From contig CALPIT020000094.1 in NCBI GenBank assembly GCA_943323705.2, positions 1 to 9,012 on the forward strand: a stretch of 9,012 nt of DNA. The letters run 5' to 3'. The translations under genes were made by a program, and so were the position numbers. This stretch comes from Streptomyces griseus. GTDB lineage: Bacteria; Bacteroidota; Bacteroidia; Chitinophagales; Chitinophagaceae. The notes beneath the pieces are model-generated. The model worked only from the letters and a program-made list of their open reading frames with translations. It was not told where the DNA came from and did no database searches. Of the stretch, positions 1-7,201 are shown one piece after another; the stretch's first letter is position 1, and the number at the start of each line of letters is the position of its first letter.

Positions 1-2
1 TG

Positions 3-3000
3 CATTATGATGACTTTTTTGATGACATGAACGAATTTGTTACCAATGTTCGGATTGATTGCCAATTAAAAAACAGTAAAGTAAGCAGTGAAGATATCGC
101 CATGTTTGCCCCGGAAGTGAGATCATGGAAACGAACTTTTAATGTCAATGGAAATGCGAAAGGTACAGTTTCGAATTTCGAAGTGAAAAAAATGAACATC
201 AGTTGTGGCAATACATTTTTACGCGGCAGCATTGGCATTAGAGAATTACCAGACATCGATAATGTGTTTATCAATTTCAATTCTGAAGGCAGCAATACTC
301 AATACAATGAAATCGCCTTAGTATTTCCTGAAATAAAAAACATCACACAACCTCGACTTGATAAACTTGGCGATATTTATTTCAAAGGAAATTTTACTGG
401 ATATGTAAAAAACTTTGTCGCCAAAGGCATCATCAACACCGATCTGGGAAGTATCATATCTGATATCAATATCAAGCTGCCTGATAATGAAATCCCATCT
501 TATAGTGGCAATTTGATTACCAACAGATTCAACCTTGGCGATTTCACAGACAGTAAACAAGTTGGATATATTTCAATGAATGGAAAGCTTGTAGGCCGTG
601 GTTTTGACTTAAAAAACCTGAAAGCTAATTTTATCGGATATATTCCACAGATTGAATTCAATGGTTATAATTTCAAAGAGATTAAAGCCAATGGTAATTT
701 TGAAAACAATCGTTTTGACGGGCAATTGAGCATCAACGATTCAAATCTTGTGATCAAGCATCTTGATGGATTACTCACTTTAACAGGCGACGAAATCGCC
801 TTTAAACTGAATGCAGATGTAGAACATGCCAATTTAAAAAAGATCAAATTAACAGACCAGAATTTAAACCTTAGCGGAAAGTTTGCGCTGAATTTTACAG
901 GCAACAATATTGATAATTTTTTAGGTGAAGCCAAAATTTATGATGCTGCATTATTGAACGACAACACGCCACTATCCTTTCACACACTTACATTAAGTTC
1001 TTCAAAAAAAGGCAATCAAAAATCATTGTTGTTAAATACCGACGAACTTGAAGCCGAAATCGAAGGCGAATATAAAATCTTGGAATTACCTGACGCATTC
1101 AAATTATTTCTGAGTAAATACTATCCTACTTACATTAACAAACCAGAATACAAACTCAACAATCAGGATTTTGCGTTTCGGTTGAAAACCAATAACGTTG
1201 AGCCCTACCTGCAGTTATTTGATCGTAAATTAAGTGGTGGAAATAATGCCTCAATCAGCGGCCACCTTAATCTTGCCAATAACGAATTGCATATTAACGG
1301 AGACATTCCGGAGTTTGGCTACAAAGAAAAAAAGTTCAGTAATATCATCATAACAGGAACTGGAAGCGAGGATACACTAAATACCGACGTATCTATTGGA
1401 GACATTGCCATATCAGACAGTATCCATCTTCCCGATACCAAACTTCAATTGATTTCCAATAATGATATTACAGAAATCCATTTGAAAACTAGTGCAACAG
1501 AAACTTTGAACAATGCCGATTTAAATGCTAGTGTACAAACATTTTCAGATGGTGCGAAAATTCATTTTTATCCTTCTTCGTTCATCATAAACGATGAAAA
1601 ATGGTTATTGAATAAAGATGGCGAATTGACCATCAGAAAAAATTATATAACCGCAAATGATGTAGCAATCATTAACAACAATCAAAAAATTGAAATTGAA
1701 TCTGAACTTGATGAAATTACCAACCAATCACATTTGATTGCCAAACTAACTGATGTTAACCTTGAAGATTTCGTGCCTTTCGCATTCACAGACCCGTCAG
1801 TAAAAGGTAAACTTTCAGGCACTGCGATTATATCCGATCCATTGGGAAAAACCTCATTACAATTCAAAGGAAAAGCCGATAGTTTAAAATTGGAAGACAA
1901 ATACATAGGCAATATCGACCTCAACAGTTCCGCCAATACACAAACAGGCCTCATTACCTATCAAGTAAAAAGCAATGACACTGCGAATGTGTTTTCAATC
2001 AACGGAAATTATAATTACAAAGACTCTGGTGCCAACCAGCTCTATACCGCACTTGACGGAGACAAAATTAACCTGTCTATTCTCGAACCCTATTTGAATG
2101 ATGTGTTTAGCACAATCGAAGGCGATGCTGTATCTCATTTGGTGTTGTCGGGAAATGACAAGCATCAATATTTAACCGGAACCGTTAATATCAAACGTGG
2201 TTCCATGAAAGTAGATTTTACCCAATGCCGTTATTTTCTGAACAACCAAACCATAAAATTTGAAAAGGATCTGATAGATCTTTCTTTGGTTCAGATTAAA
2301 GATTCGCTGAATAATTCAGCTGTTATCAATGGTAAAATACAGCACAAACTATTTGACAATTTCTATTTCGACAAGCTTGAATTACAAACTTCGAAAATGG
2401 CCTTGTTGAATACAAATAAAAACGACAATTCGCAGTTTTATGGGAATGTGATTGGAAGAGCGAACATGAGTATTAATGGTCCTTTGAGTAATTTACAGAT
2501 GAATATTGATGGCGCTCCCAATGAAGTAGATAGCAGCCATATTTACATTCCAACAACAGACGGAAAAGAAAGTAATAAGATTGATTATATCAATTTTGTT
2601 CAGTTTGGTAAAAAAATGGAAGAAGTCAAAACTTCGGACATTGCCAATATTGTTGTTAATCTAAAAGTAAATGCAAATCCTGCTTGTAAAGTAGATGTGA
2701 TTTTAGATGAGGAAACAGGTGATATCATTAAGGGACAAGGCAATGGCGTAATCAGCATCAGAGTAGGTAACATAGAGCCGCTTTCCATTTTGGGAACTTA
2801 TAAACTTACAAAAGGAGAATACACTTTTAATTTTCAAACCTTTTTGAAAAAGCCCTTTACCCTCAACCGAGGTACCCTTACTTGGAACGGCGACCCTTAT
2901 CAGGCGATTATTGATATTGATGCAGAGTACCTCGCTAAAAATGTTGACATCAGCAGTCTGTCTAGTTCTGGAGGTTTTAAACAAAAAGAAGATGTAACCA

Positions 3001-3713
3001 TCATTTCACATCTAAATGGAATTTTACAAAATCCCAATGTAACTTTTGATTTTGAATTGCCTGAAAAAAGTGATGCTAAAAGAGATGATATCATTACCAA
3101 AAGATTGGCAGATTTTAAAAACGATGAAAATGAAATGAACAAGCAAGTAGCCAGTTTACTTCTGTTTAACACATTTATTACGAGCAATCAGAATTTCCTC
3201 ACCCAAGGCAATGCCAGTACTTTGATCACAAGTACCATCGGTGGTGTGATTAGTAATTTATTGACCAATTTCTTCAATAAGGAATTAGAAAAAGCGACAA
3301 AAGGTATTTTGTCAACTTACATCGACATCAACCCTACTTTGGATTTGCAGAAAAGCGCTTCATTGCTGCAAGCCAATATCAGAGCAGGATTGAAGATTTT
3401 ACTCAACAACAGATTAATTGTACTTGTAGGTGGAAATTTAGATTACAACAACCCTAACTATGTTCAGCAGAAAGGTTTGTTAACGCCAGACATTACTATT
3501 GAGTGGTTGATTAATAAAGATGGAACGGTGCGGGTTGTGGGTTTCAACAAAAGTAGTATTGATTTTACTTTCAATCAAAGAAATCGTTCTGGTTTACAGC
3601 TCTCTTATCGTAAAGACATCAATAAGATTTCCGACATTTTCAAAAGTCGGAAGAAAATTGCCGAAGAAGACAGGCTTAACAGCATGCCAGCTAAAAAGCC
3701 TGAAGAAGATTAA
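3..3713 (+). CDS. tamB: TamB-like translocation and assembly module protein, C-terminal 1236 residues (5' end outside window)
   Basis: TamB proteins span the periplasm as a long beta-rich groove between the inner membrane and an Omp85-type outer-membrane partner (TamA). They are linked to outer-membrane protein assembly and lipid transport. The frame is open from base 3 through the ATG at 27, reading HYDDFFDD just before that Met. That ATG is therefore probably internal, and the N-terminal anchor lies upstream. Visible residues 1-780 are repetitive, beta-rich and AsmA-like, with many alternating polar/hydrophobic strands. The C-terminal TamB (DUF490) domain covers roughly residues 790-1200. 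Typical segments there are GNGVIS at 913-918 and PFTLNRGTLTWNGDP at 951-965. The protein ends in a lysine/glutamate-rich tail (KKPEED). No frameshift is seen. No tamA-like gene is in the window. It is convergent with ribBA, and the stop codons overlap. The family call is strong; the function is inferred from the family. Confidence 0.93.
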   Translation, partial: HYDDFFDDMNEFVTNVRIDCQLKNSKVSSEDIAMFAPEVRSWKRTFNVNGNAKGTVSNFEVKKMNISCGNTFLRGSIGIRELPDIDNVFINFNSEGSNTQYNEIALVFPEIKNITQPRLDKLGDIYFKGNFTGYVKNFVAKGIINTDLGSIISDINIKLPDNEIPSYSGNLITNRFNLGDFTDSKQVGYISMNGKLVGRGFDLKNLKANFIGYIPQIEFNGYNFKEIKANGNFENNRFDGQLSINDSNLVIKHLDGLLTLTGDEIAFKLNADVEHANLKKIKLTDQNLNLSGKFALNFTGNNIDNFLGEAKIYDAALLNDNTPLSFHTLTLSSSKKGNQKSLLLNTDELEAEIEGEYKILELPDAFKLFLSKYYPTYINKPEYKLNNQDFAFRLKTNNVEPYLQLFDRKLSGGNNASISGHLNLANNELHINGDIPEFGYKEKKFSNIIITGTGSEDTLNTDVSIGDIAISDSIHLPDTKLQLISNNDITEIHLKTSATETLNNADLNASVQTFSDGAKIHFYPSSFIINDEKWLLNKDGELTIRKNYITANDVAIINNNQKIEIESELDEITNQSHLIAKLTDVNLEDFVPFAFTDPSVKGKLSGTAIISDPLGKTSLQFKGKADSLKLEDKYIGNIDLNSSANTQTGLITYQVKSNDTANVFSINGNYNYKDSGANQLYTALDGDKINLSILEPYLNDVFSTIEGDAVSHLVLSGNDKHQYLTGTVNIKRGSMKVDFTQCRYFLNNQTIKFEKDLIDLSLVQIKDSLNNSAVINGKIQHKLFDNFYFDKLELQTSKMALLNTNKNDNSQFYGNVIGRANMSINGPLSNLQMNIDGAPNEVDSSHIYIPTTDGKESNKIDYINFVQFGKKMEEVKTSDIANIVVNLKVNANPACKVDVILDEETGDIIKGQGNGVISIRVGNIEPLSILGTYKLTKGEYTFNFQTFLKKPFTLNRGTLTWNGDPYQAIIDIDAEYLAKNVDISSLSSSGGFKQKEDVTIISHLNGILQNPNVTFDFELPEKSDAKRDDIITKRLADFKNDENEMNKQVASLLLFNTFITSNQNFLTQGNASTLITSTIGGVISNLLTNFFNKELEKATKGILSTYIDINPTLDLQKSASLLQANIRAGLKILLNNRLIVLVGGNLDYNNPNYVQQKGLLTPDITIEWLINKDGTVRVVGFNKSSIDFTFNQRNRSGLQLSYRKDINKISDIFKSRKKIAEEDRLNSMPAKKPEED

Positions 3714-4915
3714 TGTCCTTTCAGAATTTCATGACCTAGTTTATCTCGTTTCGTAAACAGGTATTTTTCATTATGAATGTTGGGTATGATTTCAATGGGG
3801 AGTGTTTTAATTACTTCCAAACCATAACCAAGAATACCTACTCTTTTTTTAGGATTGTTGGTAATCAGCATCATTTTAGTAATTCCTAACTGACGTAATA
3901 TTTGAGCGCCGATGCCATAGTCTCTTTCGTCCATTCCAAAACCCAATTTGATATTGGCTTCTACTGTATCGAAACCTTGTTCCTGTAATTTATATGCTTT
4001 TAATTTATTGATGAGACCGATTCCTCTGCCCTCTTGATTCATATAAAGGATGAGACCTTTCCCTTCTTTTTCAATCATCTGCATGGCGTGGTGCAACTGG
4101 TCGCCACAATCACATCTTAAAGAACCGAGAATATCTCCAGTCATGCAGCTGCTATGAACCCTTACCATAACAGGCTCATCATGTTGCCAATTTCCTTTTT
4201 TTAGCGCGAGATGGGTTTCTCCGGTATTCAGTTGCGTAAATGCAATCAATTCAAAATCACCATAGATTGTTGGCATAGCAACTTTTACCTCTTCTTTAAT
4301 TAGCGTTTCTTTCTCTAATCTGTAGGCAATTAAATCTTTTATGGATATTATTTTAAGGTCGAATTTTTTAGCTATTTCTATCAATTCAGGCAATCTAGCC
4401 ATTGAGCCATCTTCGTTCATAATTTCAACAAGCGCGCCTGCGGGTTCGAAACCAGCAAGTTTTGCAATGTCAATTGTTGCTTCTGTATGACCTGCTCTTC
4501 TCAGCACACCACCTCTTTTTGCCTTCAATGGGAATATATGTCCAGGCCTGCCAAGGTCTTCCGGCCTAGTATCTTTATTGACTAAAGCCTGAATGGTTTT
4601 AGCCCTGTCGTGAGCTGAAATTCCTGTAGTACAACCTTGTCCGATTAAATCTACACTTACCGTAAAAGCGGTTTCATGAAGAGAGGTATTATCACTTACC
4701 ATTGGTTGTAAGTTCAATTCGGCGCAACGTTCTTCTGTAATAGAAGCGCAGATCAAACCTCGTCCATGTGTACTCATAAAATTGATAACTTCCGGTGTAA
4801 CGTTGGCTGCTGCTGTTACAAAATCGCCTTCGTTTTCACGGTCTTCGTCATCAACCACGATAAGTAGTTTGCCATTACGAATGTCTTCTAGTGCAGATTC
4901 AATAGTATCGAGCAT
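3710..4915 (-). CDS. ribBA: Bifunctional 3,4-dihydroxy-2-butanone-4-phosphate synthase / GTP cyclohydrolase II
   Basis: This cytosolic enzyme catalyses both entry steps of riboflavin synthesis. The RibB half converts ribulose 5-phosphate to dihydroxybutanone phosphate plus formate. The RibA half opens GTP to a diaminopyrimidine. Numbering from the ATG at 4915 (401 aa, normal for fused RibBA): the RibB domain is about residues 1-200, with the acidic loop DDEDRENEGD at 22-31, HGRG at 50-53, GHIFPL at 125-130 and RRAGHTEA at 139-146. The RibA domain is about 210-401. Its zinc cysteines are C257, C268 and C270 in the SSCMTGD and LRCDCGD motifs. It also has EGRGIGL near 295 and the catalytic-type DER at 329-331. 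Both halves look intact. A GTG at 4918, directly before the ATG, could add one residue. I prefer ATG; neither has a Shine-Dalgarno sequence. The gene stands alone, with its own promoter-like box, and no other rib gene is visible. Confidence 0.97.
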   Translation of the reverse strand: MLDTIESALEDIRNGKLLIVVDDEDRENEGDFVTAAANVTPEVINFMSTHGRGLICASITEERCAELNLQPMVSDNTSLHETAFTVSVDLIGQGCTTGISAHDRAKTIQALVNKDTRPEDLGRPGHIFPLKAKRGGVLRRAGHTEATIDIAKLAGFEPAGALVEIMNEDGSMARLPELIEIAKKFDLKIISIKDLIAYRLEKETLIKEEVKVAMPTIYGDFELIAFTQLNTGETHLALKKGNWQHDEPVMVRVHSSCMTGDILGSLRCDCGDQLHHAMQMIEKEGKGLILYMNQEGRGIGLINKLKAYKLQEQGFDTVEANIKLGFGMDERDYGIGAQILRQLGITKMMLITNNPKKRVGILGYGLEVIKTLPIEIIPNIHNEKYLFTKRDKLGHEILKGH

Positions 4916-4932
4916 CACAAAAAATTTGACCG

Positions 4933-4940
4933 CAAAGGTA
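4933..4940 (-). promoter_or_regulatory. Bacteroidota-type -7 promoter box for ribBA
   Basis: Read on the minus strand, these bases are TACCTTTG, a perfect match to the TAnnTTTG -7 consensus of the Bacteroidota primary sigma factor. The box ends 17 bases before the ribBA ATG, so the predicted leader is only about 10 nt. No good TTG -33 element is found 19-22 bases upstream; only T-rich sequence lies there. That lowers confidence. The short leader would leave no room for an FMN riboswitch. Confidence 0.55.
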
Positions 4941-5053
4941 GTGAGGTTTTAGGGGTAAATGAAACCGATTGGGAGAATATTTGGTTACGAGATGCAATAA
5001 AAAAGAGAGGGTTTTGATTGAATTAGGCCTTTAACTTAGATGCATTGGGATTA

Positions 5054-5166
5054 CTCCCACGGTTGAAACCGTGGGCAAATAATACAAATACTAGACCTAT
5101 ATATTTTGAAAGATTTTAATTCCACCTTCATTTTATTTTAGCACACCGTTTCAACGCTGGGTGGAG
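5054..5166. repeat. 113-bp paired-palindrome element, copy 1 (right palindrome decayed)
   Basis: This unit matches the one at 5183-5295 at 107 of 113 positions by eye. It opens with a perfect palindrome at 5056-5075 (9-bp arms CCCACGGTT/AACCGTGGG, 2-nt centre). An AT-rich core of about 66 bp follows. It closes with an imperfect palindrome at 5142-5161, where two non-compensated changes interrupt the stem. Read inward from either end, the unit starts with CTCC, then a GC-rich palindrome, then GC and an A-rich stretch. The whole unit is therefore roughly an inverted repeat whose ends are themselves hairpins. This resembles BIME/REP doublets or a very small MITE. The mobiliser is unknown, and no transposase is in the window. 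Confidence 0.85.
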
Positions 5167-5182
5167 GAAAAAATGATATTTT

Positions 5183-5295
5183 CTCCCACGGTTGAAACCG
5201 TGGGCAAATAATACAAATAATAGACCTATATATTTTGAAAGATTTTAATTCCTCCTACATTTTATTTTAGCCCACCGTTTTAACGGTGGGTGGAG
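5183..5295. repeat. 113-bp paired-palindrome element, copy 2 (both palindromes perfect)
   Basis: This is the second tandem copy, offset by 129 bp from the first. The left palindrome at 5185-5204 is identical to copy 1. The right palindrome at 5271-5290 is perfect here (arms CCCACCGTT/AACGGTGGG, 2-nt centre). The six differences from copy 1 lie in the core (three) and the right palindrome (three). The right edge lies one base past the stop codon of the TIM-barrel gene, so the element forms the immediate 3' UTR of that operon. The intact stems suggest this copy is closer to the ancestral form; that is inference. Confidence 0.87.
5271..5290 (-). terminator. Hairpin just after the TIM-barrel stop; possible mRNA 3'-end stabiliser or weak terminator
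   Basis: On the minus strand, transcription of the 5297-7031 operon runs straight into this 9-bp GC-rich stem six bases after the stop codon. The bases that follow are CTAAAATAAAAT, with no T-run, so it does not fit a classical intrinsic terminator. A REP-like role in blocking 3' exonucleases is as likely. The hairpin is clear; the function is a guess. Confidence 0.35.
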
Positions 5296-5296
5296 A

Positions 5297-6124
5297 TTAA
5301 AATTTGTTTTGCAATACATTCTTGATAAATAAATTATTTTCCCATTGCAAACTTATTGGCTCTTGTGTGAAAGGCATTACTGGCATATAAGGAATAGGCC
5401 CAAATTCAGGTGTTATCGTAAATACCTGCTGACCAGCCTTTTGTTTCAATTCAATAATCTTTTCCCACCAGTTTACAAATCTGTTTACATGCGCATTCCA
5501 TTCAGGGGCTTTTGGGTCATTCACCTGAGGCCCTTGCTCATATCCTACTCGAGCATGCAAATGAGAGATGTGAGGGAAAATTTTCTCCAGAATTTCTTCC
5601 TGATCTTCCAACATAGATTCGGAAACTACACAAAAATGTGATAAATCGCCTGTGAGTTCTAGTTCAGGGAATTTTTGAAGATATGGCAATAAGGTTGCTG
5701 TATGAAAAGTAAATCTCGAGCGATGGGTTTCATGTAAAATGCGAATATTATTTTTAGCACTGAAATTCATGGAGGCTTCAATCACTCTGCAATTGTCGTC
5801 GAAACTATAATAATCTTTTCCGGTATGAGAATTGATAAATAAAGGATTCAGTGAGGAGATGGAAGCTAAATTATGCTCCATTTTTTTGATATAATCAGAC
5901 ACCGATTCTTTTGCAGGAAATACCAATTGCAACGCGATAAAATAAAAATCGCTGTTTATATTTTTGGCAACATCAATTGCTGTCATAAATTGATCAGTCA
6001 TTGCATCGGGTGGCTGCAACAATAATTCTACTCCATTATAACCATCACCAATTGCTTTATTGATAAAGATTTCAGGACTTAAAGATTCACTTCCCCAATA
6101 AGGACAAGAATATAAAATGTTCAT
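5297..6124 (-). CDS. Xylose-isomerase-like TIM-barrel protein (sugar phosphate isomerase/epimerase family)
   Basis: This 275-residue protein has the AP-endonuclease-2/xylose-isomerase-like TIM-barrel pattern: metal-dependent enzymes that isomerise or epimerise sugars, inositols or related acids. Likely metal ligands follow the E-D-H-E order of ketose 3-epimerases: E132 (HETHR 131-135), D160 (GDLSHF 159-164), H190 (HLHARVG 188-194) and E240 (TPEFGP 238-243). H163 and R192 lie where substrate-contacting residues are expected. NSHTG at 98-102 and GVELLLQ at 31-37 also fit the fold. There is no signal peptide, so it is probably cytosolic. The length is normal and the active site looks complete. 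It lies 79 bp downstream of the dioxygenase gene on the same strand, probably co-transcribed. The substrate cannot be told from sequence. The ATG at 6124 is preceded by AT-rich DNA without a Shine-Dalgarno sequence. Confidence 0.87.
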   Translation of the reverse strand: MNILYSCPYWGSESLSPEIFINKAIGDGYNGVELLLQPPDAMTDQFMTAIDVAKNINSDFYFIALQLVFPAKESVSDYIKKMEHNLASISSLNPLFINSHTGKDYYSFDDNCRVIEASMNFSAKNNIRILHETHRSRFTFHTATLLPYLQKFPELELTGDLSHFCVVSESMLEDQEEILEKIFPHISHLHARVGYEQGPQVNDPKAPEWNAHVNRFVNWWEKIIELKQKAGQQVFTITPEFGPIPYMPVMPFTQEPISLQWENNLFIKNVLQNKF

Positions 6125-6203
6125 TTGTTAATTGTTAAGTCAAAATTTTAAAGTCAAAAATCGTTGATTCCCTTTTTTACTTTTAAATTTTAAATTCACC
6201 CGA
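6125..6203 (-). other. Short gap between dioxygenase and TIM-barrel genes, with a 9-bp direct repeat
   Basis: This is an AT-rich 79-bp spacer. On the minus strand TTTTGACTT occurs twice (6151-6159 and 6137-6145), 14 bp apart, shortly before the TIM-barrel start. No TAnnTTTG box with a fitting -33 element is present, so read-through from the dioxygenase promoter is the simplest view. The repeat may be chance in AT-rich DNA. Confidence 0.45.
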
Positions 6204-7031
6204 TTAATTAAACCCTTCGAGAGTTGACATATCGCGACTCAGCCAATTTTCTTCTGGATATTTTGCATGGCGATCGATAGTATGAATCGCATAAGCTTGT
6301 CGGGATTTACCACTTGTATTTGGTAAGCTATAATGTGGCAATAATCCATGTAACACAATGCAAGCCCCTTTTTTTACTTCCATTGGAATCATGTCTTCCG
6401 TTGACAATGGCTCCGGATCGAATATATGCATCTCGGTTCCACCTGTTTCTTTTTTACGAAACCAAGAACGTAGTGAAGTTTGATGACCACCGGGTTTTGC
6501 CCACATACAACCATTTTCAATTGTAGCATCTTCCAATGCAAACCACAATCCAATACAAGAATGAGGTTCTGTATATAAAAATGCGGCATCTTGATGCACA
6601 TCCACTACACCACCAATTTTGGCATGTTTCAAAATCAGCATGCTTTGAATGATAACATGATTGTTCAAATTCAATTCAGTTGAAAGTTCCTTCAACTGAG
6701 GTGAACGAGAGAAAGCATCAAAAACAGGATCGAGATCATGAAGTGCGTGTCCAACTTTATTCAGAGAATGAAAAAGATCATTTTTCAATTTGCCATTTTC
6801 ATCAAAAGCATCTTTCTCAAAGAAAAAAGAAATATTGCCACCTGAATTCATAAAATAATCATCAGAAGTTCTTGTTTGTTCATTGGTTTGAAACACTGAT
6901 GGATGTCCATCGAAATTATAACCAGCAGCCAATTCCTCACCACGCTGCATCACAGCATCACATTGCTCAGGAGTATAAAAATTTTCGATAACCAGAAAAC
7001 CGTCGTTGTTGAACTTTTCCAATAATGTCAT
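6204..7031 (-). CDS. PHYHD1-like phytanoyl-CoA dioxygenase family protein (Fe(II)/2-oxoglutarate oxygenase)
   Basis: This 275-residue double-stranded beta-helix oxygenase would use Fe(II), O2 and 2-oxoglutarate to hydroxylate an unknown substrate in the cytosol. The iron triad is H146 and D148 (HQDAAFLYTEP from 146) plus H233 (HGLLPHYS 228-235). R244 lies 11 residues after H233, the spacing at which PhyH enzymes bind the 2-oxoglutarate carboxylate. Several stretches match what I recall of animal PHYHD1: FFFEKDAFDENG near 69-80, NKVGHALHDLDPVF at 91-104, EDATIENGCMW at 167-177, SRQAYAIH at 243-250 and ENWL at 261-264. The N-terminal GFLVIENF (11-18) is usual for the family. All key residues are present. 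It is the first gene of a two-gene unit with the TIM-barrel gene and has a good promoter. A coenzyme-A substrate is not implied, since PHYHD1-type enzymes are not known to need one. Confidence 0.92.
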   Translation of the reverse strand: MTLLEKFNNDGFLVIENFYTPEQCDAVMQRGEELAAGYNFDGHPSVFQTNEQTRTSDDYFMNSGGNISFFFEKDAFDENGKLKNDLFHSLNKVGHALHDLDPVFDAFSRSPQLKELSTELNLNNHVIIQSMLILKHAKIGGVVDVHQDAAFLYTEPHSCIGLWFALEDATIENGCMWAKPGGHQTSLRSWFRKKETGGTEMHIFDPEPLSTEDMIPMEVKKGACIVLHGLLPHYSLPNTSGKSRQAYAIHTIDRHAKYPEENWLSRDMSTLEGFN

Positions 7032-7053
7032 AATTCAGTTTTTTTAATCGAGC

Positions 7054-7085
7054 CAAAGATAGAGAAATATAAATTTGAAATCCAA
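7054..7085 (-). promoter_or_regulatory. Bacteroidota-type promoter of the dioxygenase/TIM-barrel operon
   Basis: On the minus strand a TTG at 7085-7083 is followed by 21 bases and then TATCTTTG at 7061-7054. This fits the -33 TTG / -7 TAnnTTTG layout of Bacteroidota promoters. The -7 box ends 22 bases before the ATG, giving a leader of about 15 nt. It is the best promoter match in the window. Confidence 0.62.
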
Positions 7086-7106
7086 CCTGTAATTTTAATA
7101 AATTAG
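7075..7106 (+). promoter_or_regulatory. Weak candidate promoter for the CotH-family gene
   Basis: On the plus strand TTG at 7075-7077 is followed by 21 bases and TAAATTAG at 7099-7106, one mismatch from TAnnTTTG. It would give a leader of about 90 nt and overlaps the divergent operon's promoter back to back. In AT-rich DNA a match of this quality can easily be chance. Confidence 0.22.
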
Positions 7107-7201
7107 CCATATTTACGCAATTATAATTCAGTGTATGTTCTTAAAACCTATCATAAAATAGATTAATTTCACTAGCTCAATAAACAGGTTAAATTTAAAT
7201 C

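Larger units (their letters stand above)
4916..5296. other. 381-bp intergenic region without a gene
   Basis: I see no credible coding region here on either strand. The left 25 bases hold the ribBA leader and promoter box. Bases 4941-5053 are AT-rich and unremarkable. Bases 5054-5295 are filled by two tandem 113-bp paired-palindrome elements separated by 16 bp. Transcripts from the upstream minus-strand operon would enter this region before reaching ribBA. Confidence 0.85.

Noticed and set aside
27..29. ATG at 27 as the real tamB start
   Set aside because: The frame is open upstream to the window edge and encodes HYDDFFDD, which fits the family as internal sequence. No signal or anchor segment follows this Met.
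5056..5075. Left palindrome as an intrinsic terminator
   Set aside because: No T-run follows the stem on either strand, and the identical palindrome occurs in both copies as part of the repeat.
5054..5295. Possible CRISPR array (repeated palindromic units)
   Set aside because: There are only two 113-bp copies, the core between the palindromes is conserved and not variable like spacers, and there are no cas genes.
5345..5641. 98-codon plus-strand reading frame
   Set aside because: It lies wholly inside and antisense to the TIM-barrel gene, which has clear catalytic motifs. Its translation shows no recognisable pattern.
6389..6601. 70-codon minus-strand reading frame
   Set aside because: It is an out-of-frame shadow within the dioxygenase gene, which is intact through this region.
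7070..7077. TAAATTTG on the plus strand as a promoter -7 box
   Set aside because: It matches TAnnTTTG but has no TTG 19-21 bases upstream and sits about 125 bp from the gene. The candidate at 7075-7106 is slightly better, though also weak.
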